NCBI GenBank assembly: GCA_028564705.1
Contig: JAPXFQ010001343.1
Location: forward strand, 744,001 to 808,000
Source of the DNA: Apricaphanius iberus
Lineage: Eukaryota; Chordata; Actinopteri; Cyprinodontiformes; Aphaniidae
Direction of reading: 5' to 3'
Length of the DNA: 64,000 nt
Shown: positions 26,440-39,300 of the stretch, piece after piece
Layout: each line of letters begins with the position of its first letter
How positions within the stretch are numbered: the stretch's first letter is position 1
The notes under the pieces: model-generated
The model's input: only the letters and a program-made list of their open reading frames with translations
Databases searched by the model: none
Told to the model about the DNA's origin: nothing
Position numbers and translations under genes: made by a program

Positions 26440-26990
26440 TATCTCACACTGAAAATGCAAGAAAAAATCTATCCATCTGATTACCATGACTTTCTGTTTT
26501 TCGGGGGTATAAATGTTGTCATGACACAGACATCCTCAAGCTACAAGGCTGGACAATCATCCGTTATTTGTCACCATATACACAATGTAAAGAGGGTAAG
26601 AAAAATAAAAATCCAAACCTCACTGCAAGGGAACATCAGCAAAGAAATCTGTTGGATTGTGAGATCACCAAGTCAACATCAGAAGCTTCAAGCCGACTGG
26701 TTGTTTGGGAGGCATACTAGGACAGGCCTACCATCACAAATGTTAACGCGTGGAGTTTTCTAAACCATACAGGAGCTTTAACGTGTACTATGTGCTTTGA
26801 TTAAAGGGAAGGAGGCCGGAGCTTTTTCAGCAATAATCACTCCTGATGGTTTGGACTGAAATAAAAAAAATCGGTTTATAGAAAAGCAACCTTTACATAC
26901 TGTTAATTATAGAGGAAGATTTGTGATGCTGTGGACCTGTATCTTGTAAGGCCTCAATCAGGAACTCTACAAGATACCAGACTTTGAATA
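26440..26990 (+). mobile_element. Tc1-like transposase relic
   Basis: Around 26700-26760 the frame reads WLFGRHTRTGLPSQMLTRG, then at 26902-26938 VNYRGRFVMLWT, both in the order of Tc1-family transposases. Frameshifts and stops lie between. It differs from the relics at 11280 and 21870, so is probably another subfamily. Confidence 0.6.
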
Positions 26991-27875
26991 AATATCTATT
27001 GGATTCAGTTGATTCATCATGTCATATGGAAAACTGATTACTTTTAATATTTTCTAGGTTTAAAATTGGAAGGTTGTTTTTGTCTTAGTTTTTTTTTATC
27101 TATCTCTTAGAAAACAGGCTGGTCTTTCTGTTAATTTTTAACCCAGGATTTTTTTCTACCCAAGCTTAATAATTGGATCTTTTCTTACAGTATTCAAACA
27201 AACCACATTCAGACTCAAAACTAATAATACATTATAGTTTTATATTATAATACTAATTACTATGAAGTTGGAAGCAACAATGCTCTTGGTCTCTGGTGGA
27301 AAAGAACAAATATTTTGAAGCATAAATACATTTTTTTCCTTTGACAAACTAAACCGTCACAGGAAAATGGTCACAAAAAGCCAGGCTTTTCGTCGTTAAC
27401 TCAGCTAAAATAATAAAGCACTATAGTTTGACTCATGCATATTTTAGTAGCATGGCATGCCTGTAACTGAATGCCTTGTTTTTTTCAGGAAAAAAAAAGA
27501 ACTCCCAGTCAAGTTTAGGAGATTCTAAAATACAACAGCTACCTAAAGATGTCACTTAAATGCTGTTATTCTAAAATTATTAAGAAAAGGGGAAAAACAA
27601 AAGAACTGGAAGCAGTGGAGTCTTTACAATAGTGTTCTCAAACATTTTCTGATGCATTTTCCCTACTAAACGTTAGCATTGAAAATTGAGGAAAAAAACT
27701 GCCTACTATCATCCTTTGAAAAAATCTTCCCCTGGAAACAAAGTTTGCTGGAAACAACAAAAAAGGTGTAAATAAACATATTTCTAAGGATTGTATGCTA
27801 ACTTTATCGTCTGATACTGTAGCTTTTTAAAAATCTGCTGTGTGCATCTAATATAGATGAGCTATGTGAATATAG

Positions 27876-28075
27876 TGTAAAAGTATTCACAGCTCTTTCC
27901 CACAAAACCAGAGCTGTAAAAGTATTCACAGCTCTTTCTCACAAAACCATAGATATCACTGGATGTTACTGGGAATTTACGTGACCTATCAAAACAAAAT
28001 TGATGCCAAATTGATCAAAAATGATGCAGATGCAAAGCTTGAGGGATTGTTTAAAGAGGTATGAATACTTCTGAT
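27876..28075. mobile_element. short DNA-transposon remnant with GTATTCA ends and a 39-bp tandem duplication
   Basis: The left AAAAGTATTCACAGCTCTTT and right AGAGGTATGAATACTT are inverted matches of the GTATTCATACC-type ends of fish Tc1-related elements. The left end is duplicated: 27876-27914 and 27915-27953 are 39-bp direct repeats with one or two differences. Confidence 0.5.
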
Positions 28076-28734
28076 GTCACTCTGCAATAACATGAAAAAA
28101 GTAAGACGACATCGGCTTTAATTTGAAAAATATAAAACTTTAATAAAGGCTACATCTCTCAATAATTACAATAATTATAGATCCATGTAAATCTTTAAAT
28201 GAAACTCTGAATATAATGTATAATTTACAGTTTAGATATTATGAACCAAAAACAACCACAAAAAAAAGGCCATGGTGTACAAAAAGGAACCCAAACAAAA
28301 AAAACATGATTACAGGACATTATTAAAAGCATAAAAATATCTTTTTCAACATAAAACCCTTCTGAAAACCAAGGGATATATATTAAAACCCTGAAACAGG
28401 GTAGCACATGGTATGGCATCCATGTAGGCACAGGTGTTGTACTCAAGAAACACCAGCAGTCATGTGTTTGAGTCTGTGTGTGTTTCCGTATTCATACTTT
28501 AGAATGCATAATTACAATATATGCAGGAGCTCTGCTATATTCGGTGTTACTGTAACAACATTCAAAAGATACTGGAGCGGAAATTCTTCACGTTGTTTTT
28601 GCTGTTCTTTTTTCTTTTTCTTTTTTTGTCTCCCCGCACACGTCGGCTGACTTCGTCGAAAAGTCGCTTCTTAGTGGCCCAAACTGATTCCTGTTAGAAT
28701 GAGTTATTTCGGTGTGCGGGCTGTAAACACTGTC

Positions 28735-28790
28735 TTTATTAGGCCTTCTCTCTGTGTGAATCTATCCCCTCCCCCACTTTCCCCTTTATT
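28735..28790 (-). terminator. axin2: candidate axin2 polyadenylation signals
   Basis: Two canonical AATAAA hexamers on the minus strand (28790-28785 and 28740-28735) lie about 1.06-1.11 kb after the axin2 stop. They are the first canonical signals at a reasonable distance. Inference only. Confidence 0.4.
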
Positions 28791-29257
28791 CCCCATCCCT
28801 GTGCAACGCCTGGTTTACAAACAAAGGCACAACAAAAAGAAAAGAAAAAACTCGAGCTCTATCGCTAAGGAGAGAAAGAACGGGAAGAGGGGAGAGAAAG
28901 AGAGACGATGAGTGCTGGGAGATCCTAGTGCGACAAAGTTGAACAAACTATCAGCAGCATATAAAACTGGGATCGACCATTAGCATAGCGGAGCTTTGGA
29001 CTGGACCCACGCCCAGGTCGTTATTCTTCGGTCGACGAGGCTACCGCGACGACCTTTGTGGAACATAAAAAACAAAAAACGGACAACCGTGAAACAGCAT
29101 CGCCACAGTATTCTCCCAACATTCAAAGCAGCTTGATCATTGGCTGGAAACGGGAAAAGGGGACGGGTCACGGGTTGAAAACGTGGGATGGAGGAAGGGG
29201 GAGGGCTATTTTTAATAAATACGAAATAAAAACTTTAAACTCAAGACAAAAAGCATC

Positions 29258-29260
<3 letters not shown>

Positions 29261-29335
<75 letters not shown>
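29261..29335. repeat. (AT)n microsatellite in the putative axin2 3' UTR
   Basis: 75 bp of uninterrupted AT dinucleotide, followed by imperfect ATGTATATG-type repeats to about 29380. It would be transcribed as a self-complementary AU tract within the axin2 3' UTR if the UTR assignment is right. Confidence 0.95.
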
Positions 29336-29338
<3 letters not shown>

Positions 29339-29849
29339 CATGTATATGTACATATATATGCATGTATGTATATGCACACGTATGGGCGTTTCTGTCGGCG
29401 CCTGCTTAGCCCTCTGCACAGGACGCCATCAGTCCGCCATCTTGTCACAACACAGCGGTCATCTGTATCTTCAGTGGTTATCTTCAAGAGGAGCTGGGGT
29501 CTCTCCTCCCCCCTGGCCTCTTGTCTCTGGCGTTGGTCTTCAAAGTTTTCGTCCCTTTGTGTGTTCTAAGGCTGATTGGTTGAGAGTCAGGGAGGGGGCG
29601 GCTCCTCCTCTGAGTTCGGCATACTTCATTGGCTCGTCTTCCTTCAATCGCTTTTCTTGTGCTGGATATATTAACTCTGTTTTAGCTTAATAATAAGAAA
29701 TAGTTTTAAAAAAAAAGAAGTCCAGAGGTTTTTTTTGTTTGTTTCTTTCACATTGAGTCCTTTTGCTCAAGTTCGTAATGGAAAGCTTAGCTTGTGGTTG
29801 GGCGGGGAAAGGGCACTGGTTGCTTGTGGGTTTTATTTTTTGTTGTTCT

Positions 29850-29976
29850 TCAGTCCATCCTCTCCACTTTGCCCAGGACCTTGCCCTCGTACATGGGCAG
29901 CACAGTGGTATCTTCCCACACTTCCTCAAACACAGCTCCACACTCAAACTCATCGCTCGCCTTCTTGAAGTAGTAC
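29850..29976 (-). CDS. axin2: axin2 terminal coding exon 10 (residues 749-790; end of DIX, stop)
   Basis: 127 nt after the acceptor cctcag, encoding [30 protein letters not shown] and VERMD, then TGA at 29852-29850. It completes the DIX domain and ends at the normal family C-terminus, so the gene is full length. It is separated from exon 9 by a 3.55-kb intron. Confidence 0.96.
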
Positions 29977-32900
29977 CTGAGGAGGAAAATAAAAGAAACA
30001 CACAAAGGGAAAAGTTTGTGATTAGAAAAAAAAAGCGTAGGTGAGTGTTGGAAAAAAAAAAAAAAAAAAAAACTAAGCTCAAACAACAGCTGACAGAGAG
30101 GCAGCAGGAGGGCAACTGATACATTTCATCTTGTTCTAAACAGCTTTGAGGCTCCAACACGACTACTTACGTGTACACGCTCCCTTTAGTCCAAATCAAA
30201 CACTCACGCTCTCTCAGAGCCAGAAATGGATCTTGTACAAAACAACTTAGTCATAGCCTTCAATGCCATCCCTGAACACTTCAAAGGTAGAGCCTGACTC
30301 CACATCGCACCGCTGTGCAAACACAGCTGAACCTCTCGTTTAAACACTCCCTGGGATAATTTGAGCCGCTAAAAACGGCTCGTCCGTGTGCGCTCGGCTC
30401 CTCGTTTGCAGGTCTGCCCGGCGAGGACTTATTAAAGTTGAAGGGTTAATTAGAGGCTGTCCTTGAGCACCTCCCACCCCCCTCCTTCTCCCTGTCTGTG
30501 GGGCGTCCCCCCTCCATCACAACCCCCCACTTGCCTACTCCAAGTGTCTCCATGGCTTCTAAAAGGGCTAGTCGTTAAATCGAGGGTCTTGCTGTCACAC
30601 AGGTTGACGTTTCAGGTGCCCGAGAGTCTGCCTGTGACTGCACGCCACTGCCCGCCTCAAAAAACAAACTTCTTCGTATAAACACACGCTGTGGAAAGCT
30701 TCCTATCTACAGTAGAGACGAAAGAGCTGGAGATGCAGAGGAATATGCCACGATAAGAGCTAACAGTTCACACCTCCAACAACGCCGTTCAGTGTGGACT
30801 CAGTATTTTCAGCATGGCAGAGCACGGCTGTTTCAGATTCTTATAGTACAGCCTTGAGTAAGCCAGTGTTTTGATGCTATCGGGGAGGTTTTTTTTAAAA
30901 AAAGGTGCTAAGATAGAGCAAAGAGAGAGTCTGACTTTCAGTAGATAACAGGAAGGCTGAAACCTCTGTCATAGAATATGCTAAATTTGGAAATCTTGGC
31001 AGCCGTTTTGGATTTTGGAGTCAAGGTCATCTGCTGGATTGTATACAAAAACTGTATTTGCTCTAAGATGCTAAAGTAAGACATAAAATGTCACCTTTAC
31101 ATTCAGTTTTCTCACTGTTTAAAATGAACACTCAAAGCAGGAAGGAGAGGAAAAAATATACAAAAGAAGTCAAAACTAACTAAAATCGAAATAGGATGTA
31201 CAAAAACTGGAGGGTGGAAGAACGTCTGAAAAATGAGAGTCTTTCTATCAAGCGTTCGGCAATTGGGTGCCTTCAGACGGTCTAACTTAAGGTTAAAGGT
31301 TACCTGGCTAACCTGCTGCTCTTCTTTTAACACAAGCGGAGATAACTCCCAGGGCTAGCTCAGTCCCACTGACTGTGAAGTCTCATGGCGTTCCTAATGA
31401 TTCTACTCTCTACTTTAAACCCAGCAAAAAGATCAGCGGGAGGGGATTTAATGATAAGCTTTGTAATGGAAAAATGCCTCATTTTGTCCATGTGTGCCTG
31501 CATTCGAAATATAAAAAAGGAGGAAAAGGAAAGGAAAAAAAAGTAGGGGGAGCCGAGTCTTTTATGAGCTCAGCTTAGAGTCATTCAGACAACACATGTA
31601 CGGAGGGCGTACACAAATATACACATACATCGATGTTTTTTTGATTACAATCGCAGATGAATGTGAAGGTTTGCTTCATCACAGCTTCAGAACATGCAGC
31701 ACCATTAATGTTACAGAAACTAAATGGATTCTGCCTGTAATCAAACAGTATTTCTTAAAAAAAAAAATTCATCTGTTGTCTAACTTTTTCTGGGCATGAC
31801 TGAAACGCTTTTAACTTTATATCTTCTTGTTTTATTTTTCCTCACAAACAGCCACACTACTCATCACAATCTAACTGGCTGCATTCATTTTTTTTTTCTG
31901 AATAAAACTACATTTTATGCTCACAAATAGTTCAAAGTAATCACTTTGTTGAAGAGACAGAGCGACAGAAGGAGTCTTTCCACTGGAACATGTTTTATGT
32001 GGCAGGATTTTTCTCTCCTCACAACATCTGGCACCAATATTGCCTGGCAGAGGCGCGGAGTACTGTTCTCTGCTGAACCGCTGCCATGTCCAAATTAACC
32101 AACTCCACACATTCTACTGCCATTGAAGCCAGCCGCTTCATCCCCCACCCCCTGTTCTCACAGGCTCACTGAAGAGTTATGGGATAGCTGGAGGAGTGTT
32201 GGCTTGTTTGCGGGCCTTCTCCTCTCTCTTGCCTAACAAACAGATGTAAGTGCACATGGGCCTGCAGAGGCTTCACTTGTTGAAATGCCACAGACTCATC
32301 CCTAAAGCAGGTATTTCTGTAGCTCTAATTGCCGATTACCAGAACCTGTCTGTACTTATATGTGAGGTTACCTATGAAAGTCCTAATGATAGGAATTTGG
32401 CCTTATCGTCACACTTAATGGGGGTATTACTGCTGCACCCAACACCCCTTAACAGGACAAGGTGCTTGCACAGCATTCGATTTCAGCGTCTGATGCAATA
32501 CTCTGGCGGAGGAATTTGAAGGCATTGCGATGGTCTTTGCACACAAAATAAAATAGCCGTAGCTTCAAAGCCACATTTATTAAGGCTGCCTTAGCATGTA
32601 AATCAGGACCAGATGTGAGAAAAAAAATTCACTCCAGAACCCCGTTTTCTCTCCTCCTCTTTCTGTAAAGCTCTAAATACAGTGGATGAGCCCAGCTTGG
32701 TTTCTTGGTCAGCTTTAAGGCTCCGGTACTTCACACATACTAGCAAGTACAGTGGCAAAAAAAAAATCCCTCTGCTTCTACTTTTGTCCTGTCTAGGCAG
32801 GTGTCATTATTCATAAATCAGAGTTAGAGGTGTACCAAAGATAGACACCAGAGAGCAGCTGTCAGATAGTTTTGTGGCCTTGTCTGCTCAGACTGGGGAT

Positions 32901-33313
32901 CGACTCATTGGATTTAATTTAATAAAATACAAGATTTTTCCAATTGATGAATGCACCATTATCGACCATTCGGTGGTGACAACAGAGATAAACATTACCT
33001 TAATCTTAAATAGTTAACTATTTAACTGGTGGTCATAGGAAGCTCAGGGGTTGTAAGAAGCTATTTCTATGATATGTCAGGCTCATTCAAGCTGTCAGGG
33101 AACAGGACTTTCAGCATATAACAGGAGGGCTACAGAGGGTACAGGGTTGCAACCTCTTCATGCCATTGAATAAGCTGGATAAAGGAAAGCTGTGATCTTT
33201 TAAAAATTAAAATGCATAGCTTAAAAACGTCAACTTGTCAAAATATCTTTGAAAACGTATTTTAAAGGGACTGACCTTTCACACTCCTGACACCATGTGG
33301 CCTCTACTCTTAT

Positions 33314-33348
<35 letters not shown>

Positions 33349-36300
33349 TTATATCAAATATTTTAAATGCCGGTAAATATGATTTTAAAGAGAAATCATA
33401 ATCAACGTGAGTCGGTACCCCTGAGTGAAAGCTTTACTAAAAAACCGCAGGTTGTAAGTCGGCCTCAAACTTCTGATCAGTGCAAAGTCATTTCTAGTTT
33501 CTATTTGTGGTGTCGCAGCAGCATATTTACCGGTAGTTGCCTTTCTTGCTGAGCTGTTCTTTGAAGTGACCCAAGGTGAGGCAGTGGGTCTTCATCATGC
33601 TGCGATAAGGAATTTCCTCGCCACAGAAAAAGTATGTTACCACCAGCTCCTTAGACCTGAAGGTGTAAAATAAAATTAGCTTTTAGACAACTATTTCAAA
33701 GTTATTCTTTTGGCATATGTATGTGTTTCAGAAAACGGAGAGGATTATGGATGCTGCAATTAAGCATGCATTATCTTAAAATGAATAAAAAAGCAAGAGA
33801 AGACGAGTCAAGGAGATAACTTCTGAATTATAGAATGAAGGATGGGAAGGACATCTGGGCGGAAATAGACAAAAGGCGTCTCCTTTGATAAAAAAAAAAT
33901 GCTGGGAAACAAGTGTGTAGAAAGTAAAGACCAACCAAACCAAGGCAGAAAAAAACAAAGCTGGGATAACTGAATTCAGTACATACTCTTCAGGGTTGGT
34001 TTGAGAGGTGCCCGCACCAGTTCCAGCAGGTGGATGGCTCCTGTCTCTCTGAAGGCTGCTAGATGCTGTTGAATGCCTGTTAGCGATAATCAATATTAGA
34101 ACCAAACCTATCAATTAGTGTCGTTGTGGTTATTAGGATGTTAAAGGAATGACATTTTCTTTCAGAGTAAGCGTACTACCTCTGCTTTGGCGGCTTAGAA
34201 ACCTCTTCTAGTCTGCGACACGCCTCCTCAAGCTGTGCCAGTGTATTGGGAGGGGGTAAGGGTGGCATAGCTGGATCCTGGATGAAAGGATGACCTGCGT
34301 GATGGCCACGGAGGTGACTGCCATTGCAGGTGCCAGCTCCTCCCCAGGTGTTGGTCCTAGCAGGCAGGGTCTTGGTGTCAAGAGGACTGGGCTTCTTGAA
34401 GCCTTGAATGCTGCTGAGACAAAATGGAGGGGGGAAAAAATGGAGTGGGGGGTTAAGTACGGAATGTGACTCAGGTCTTCTGCTGTACGGGCAGCATTAT
34501 GACACTTACCTGTGTGGCTTGTGCTTGCCCTGCCTCTCACTCTCCAGGATCCACTGCCAAACATTCTGAGAGCGGTCGGTGGAAACCAAGGGAAGGCATG
34601 GTGAAGACGCGCCCTCATCGGAACCCTTCACTGGTCGTCTGGAGAAAGTGCTGCAGCGACTGGAGACGCAAACAGGGAACCATTAAGACCACCGAAAGTT
34701 CTCAAATAGCAAAGCACCATTTCAGGATGAGACAGCTAGGGACACCGCACTCACGCAGGTGTGAAGTCGGAGTAATTGGCGCCCCTTTCAGGGCAGAGGC
34801 ACTGCACGCGCTGAGCCGCTTCCATCTCAATCTGCTCCTTAGTCTTGGGCCCAGCGTGGTGATGGTGGATGTAGTGGTGGTGGATGTGCTTTGTGGATTG
34901 CCTGCCTGTCATCAGAACCTTAGCGGGGCCTTGATAAGCACCAAAAAGAGTTCCTTGGCCGGGGGACACCAGAACGCCCGTCTGGTCTGGGGAGCGCGAC
35001 CGTGGCGAATGCCGGACCACGCCAGGCGACTGGCAGCCGGGTGTCTTCAGGACACGAGAAAGGTGCTCATCTAAGATGGCCTGGGGGTCTTCCTCGCACT
35101 GGCCTGCGGATGGGAGCAGGGGGTGATGGAGGGAGCTGCTGCTGCTGAGGTCGTTGCTCTCCTCTCTTTCATCCTCCTGCAGAAACCCCAAATAAAAACC
35201 GATTGACAAAACACTAATAATCGCGCATTGTTGAGGAATTTCTGAGTTGGTTTCCATCTGCCTCTATCAAGCGTCCTGTGAAGTCAGGGAGAGCAAACGG
35301 CTGAATAACTTGATGTGAGTTTTCTCTCTTTGCTGCACTGTTATCTTCCCCAACAGGCTTTGGGTGCGCTTCATCTATAATGCAGAATCTGCCTGTGCTT
35401 CACAAAGAAACTGGCACTACACATATTCAGCAAATGTGCCACTGGAGAGTAACTAAGTGCTATTTGAAGGCACTTTAAGAGTGTCTAGAAACATAAGTTT
35501 CAAAGTTCCTCCTTCCAAATGAAACAGGAGAGAACACAAAGGGAAAGTGGAGACGCGGCTAAATCCAGAAAAAAACTTTGCAATCCCACGGCGCACACCC
35601 TGTTCTTCGTCATGCTAAAGCTGGCGTAAAGGCATTTTTAGTGAAGTTTAGAGCTACTGCCTGAAATTAATTGGATCCAAGTTGGAATTTACAAAGTGGG
35701 AGGCAAGCTTTAAGTAGCTGTTTGACTATTTTTGAGGAGGCACAGCGCCTGGCAGAAACATTCAGAATTCTTAAACGTTCCACATTTCTGCTGCTCCAGA
35801 GGACACAGTTTACATGTGGAAGAAGAGGTTCTAGTCAGATGTGGCTAAAGTTGAACTTTTTGACCATATTATAAAACACTATCCACAGGTGGGAAATATG
35901 TTGAGCACATCACGCCCATGTGGTTTAAATAAAAGCAAAATCGCTAAATCCAGTTGATTATCTGTGAACAGACTTAAAAACTGATGTGTACAGATGCTCT
36001 ATATTCAGTCTTACAGAGTTTGCCCTATTTTGCAAGAGAGAATTGGCAAACGTTTCTTGTGATAAGGACATCTGGCAGCAAAGTATCCCAAAAGCGTTGC
36101 AACTGCATTTGCAGAAAAATGTGATTCTACAAAGAAGATGCTATCGCCTCACTGTCCTTCCAATTTACAAGTCTGCAGTACTTTGTGGTAGTCTATGACA
36201 TAAAACAGCTAAAATAATATAAACCTTGTGATTGTGATTTGCTACACTGTGAAGCAGTCAAAGCTGCATGAATAGCTCTTTAGTTTTAAATGCTCACCTC

Positions 36301-39300
36301 CTGAATTTGCTGAAGCCTCTCCTCCAACGAGCTCATCGTGTCCTGCTCTCGCTTCAGCTTCTCCAGCTTGGCAATAAGCTGGGCAGCAAAAGCCGAAGGC
36401 TCCACCGGGGTCATCTCCTTAGGCAGCCGGTGTGTCCTCTGCAGGGTGAACAACACGGGGAGGGAGGGGAAGGACACTTTAATAGGTGTACAACTGTAGC
36501 TGCTTGGTGTTTCGGATGGATGCTGTACGGTGCATCTATCTATTGCCTAGTGCCTTAATCCTATCCCATTCTCAAAAAAGGGCCTGATACACACGCCCTC
36601 GCCCTCAAGCTAACCTGAACTTTTCTTGCTGCCCATCCCTTCCCAGATCTTCTCATGCCCAGTGCCCTTGGCGGTGCCAAGCTGCCAGGAGAGGGGAAAG
36701 GACGAGGGTAGCAGTAGCGGGGCAGCAGTTGGTCTCGCTCGGAGGGGAGGCCCCCTGCCTGTACCCTCTGTAGCCCGACCAAACCATCAGCAAGGCAGCC
36801 TCTGAAGTCAGCACACTTCAAAGGGCCCTTGTCGAACATCAAACGCACACTAGGGGTGGGAGGGACACGCGGCTTTAAATCTCCGAATAAAAGCCAGATA
36901 TCGACGGAGAAGGGAAAAAATGTGTCTTTGTGTGTGTGAGGGGTGGGGGGGGGGCTGACAAAATTAACAGCATGAAGTGAGAGGGAGAAGATTGAGATGT
37001 GTGTGTTTGTTGAGTGGCATTGGTGGCAAAGAAGGAAAGAGAGAAAGAGGGAGAGAGTAAAAAGACAGAGGAGTCAAATACTGGTAAGATCTGAAGGAAA
37101 GTAGTAATTTATTTCCAGGCTGCATGCAGGGCAGCTCAGAGGTACTCTAGTCACATTACCCTCCTTTTTCTTTAACTATATTTGTGGCTTCTCTTTTTCT
37201 ATTCCATACTTTTTTTGTTATTTGGCACACTGGCTTTCTTGATTTTGACTTTTTTTGTTATTCCTCTCATCTCTTTGTAGACACGATAAAGGGAAGAAGA
37301 AAAAAGGCAAGCGGAGCTGCTGGCAAAGGAGCGCCAGCCCTGCACGGGGCCCCCGCTGCCTGGGGCTGGTGCATCATGGGAGACAGAGCCATCTCCAAAT
37401 CAGGGGGGAGACATTAAAGAAGAGCAAGTGGAAAAGAACGAGATAGAGACGGATGGACTGAGAAAAAACTGGGGAAAACAACAAAAAAATGCATGCACAA
37501 ACACACACATCCCCCTCCACAAACACATACCTGTGTTTGGATATGGAAACAAAAGAATGGCGTTTTTATTTTCCTGCGTAAACCTGTTTTCACCCAGTTC
37601 TTTAAATGATCTCACAGCAACTTTAGTAGGTCAGAAAATATCTCTCATCAAACAACATACACTGTCTGGATCACACAAACCAAAAGAAAAAGGACCAGAT
37701 ACACTTGCTTGAGGAATCCCTGGTCTGTAATCTGACATCATGACCATTTTAACATGCATTTATGGAGACCGAAAGATTTCGACTGTTACAATTGCAACAG
37801 ACGTAAACGTAATAGGAAGATAGAGAAAGCTTTAAACATCAAAAGTATGGAGATTTATTCATTTCAAGGTTTTACTGGAAACTTCTATCCTAGAGAACTT
37901 ACAGGAAAGTGGGGTAGCGTAACTTGGCCGTTGATCTTAACGTTACGATGCATCTCTCGCTGGAGCTGCTTCTTGGTGCCTATCTTGTAAGGGGGGATGC
38001 CATCTCTGCAATAAAAAACAAAAGATATCAACCACTGCATTTTGTAAAATGTGAGAAAAAAAATACAGAAATCAAACCGCAGGCAATTTAATTTTGTATT
38101 AAGCCGATCATTGTATTAAAATGACTCTTCAACGAGAGTGCTAATATTGGAAGAGAAGACGCCATTAAACCTCCATAAAATAAAATCTACACACAGTGCC
38201 AATACATGCGTATAATGCTTTCACTTACTGATGCTGTTTTAGGCAAAGTCTAATTGCACTCTAAGTATAATAAGTAAATGCATTACAGAAATCCATGGAT
38301 GGATCTGCCATAACTTTCTCCAGCTGAAGAGAAACAAAACTGAAGTAATCAGTTTTGGACCAAAGATGAATAATCAAGAGTCTACACATAGTTTAAGTTA
38401 ATTCACCTAGAATGTACCAATCGGTCTAGAAATCTAGGTGTAGTAATGGACTCAGAGCTGAACCTCAAGGGTTACATAAAGGTATTAACAAGTTCAGCCT
38501 TCTATCACCTGAAGAACACTTCTAGGATTAAACAACTAATGTCACAACAGGACCTTGAAAAACTCGTCCATGTGTTTATATTTTGTTGGCTTGATTACTG
38601 CGAAAGTGTCCTCACAAGTCGGTCTAAAAAGTCAATCAGTCAGCTGCAGCTGATCCAGAATGCTGCTGCTCAATAGAACCAGCAACGTAGAGCACATCAG
38701 CCCATTGTGCTATACAAGTAAAATGACCTTGCCTTATACACTATGATGTAAAAACTGCATTTAAGACATTATTTATAAGTAATCATTTATATTTTAGCTC
38801 TTAAGTCTGATAAAAAATTATATTCGAAGCACGGGCAATGTCACACTGTGTGAGACAATATTTTAAACAAAAAAAAAAACAAATTAATTCACAGTACAGA
38901 CGCATAATATATCTGCAGTAATGTCAGTATCTGCCAATGTAAGTCCTTTTTTACCATATCTTATTACACAAGTAATACTGGGCCAGTATTAACAACCAGG
39001 TTTCCATCATATCGCTGTTTGTGCATGTGTTGTGGGAGGGGGTTGGTTTTGATGTATTTGTCCAGCCAAGCAGCACTGATATAGTGGGGTGTAGAAATGA
39101 AACAGAGATGCAATGTCAGCTTTATTTTTTCCATAGTAGCTTTTATTCACTATTAACATGGTTGGTGCGGTTAGCATAGACAGAATTAGCCTACTAGAAG
39201 AACAGTCTCTATGAGAATATAGACCCTTACGTTTACTCTGAGATTTTCAAAAGGCTGTCAAAAATTCCAACTCATTACAGAGTAACCTCAGTACAACTTT

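Larger units (their letters stand above)
28700..29849 (-). other. axin2: probable axin2 3' UTR
   Basis: The region downstream of the axin2 stop holds no coding frame and is partly GC-rich, unlike the flank beyond it. On the minus strand AATAAA motifs lie at 28790-28785 and 28740-28735, giving a 3' UTR of roughly 1.1 kb, comparable to other vertebrate axin2 genes. An AATAAA at 29837-29832 is too close to the stop to be a likely signal. The true cleavage site is not determined. Confidence 0.5.

Noticed and set aside
34466..35074. 202-codon open frame on the plus strand
   Set aside because: It is the antisense of axin2 exons 5 and 6; the minus strand carries the conserved beta-catenin-binding and VWQW motifs.
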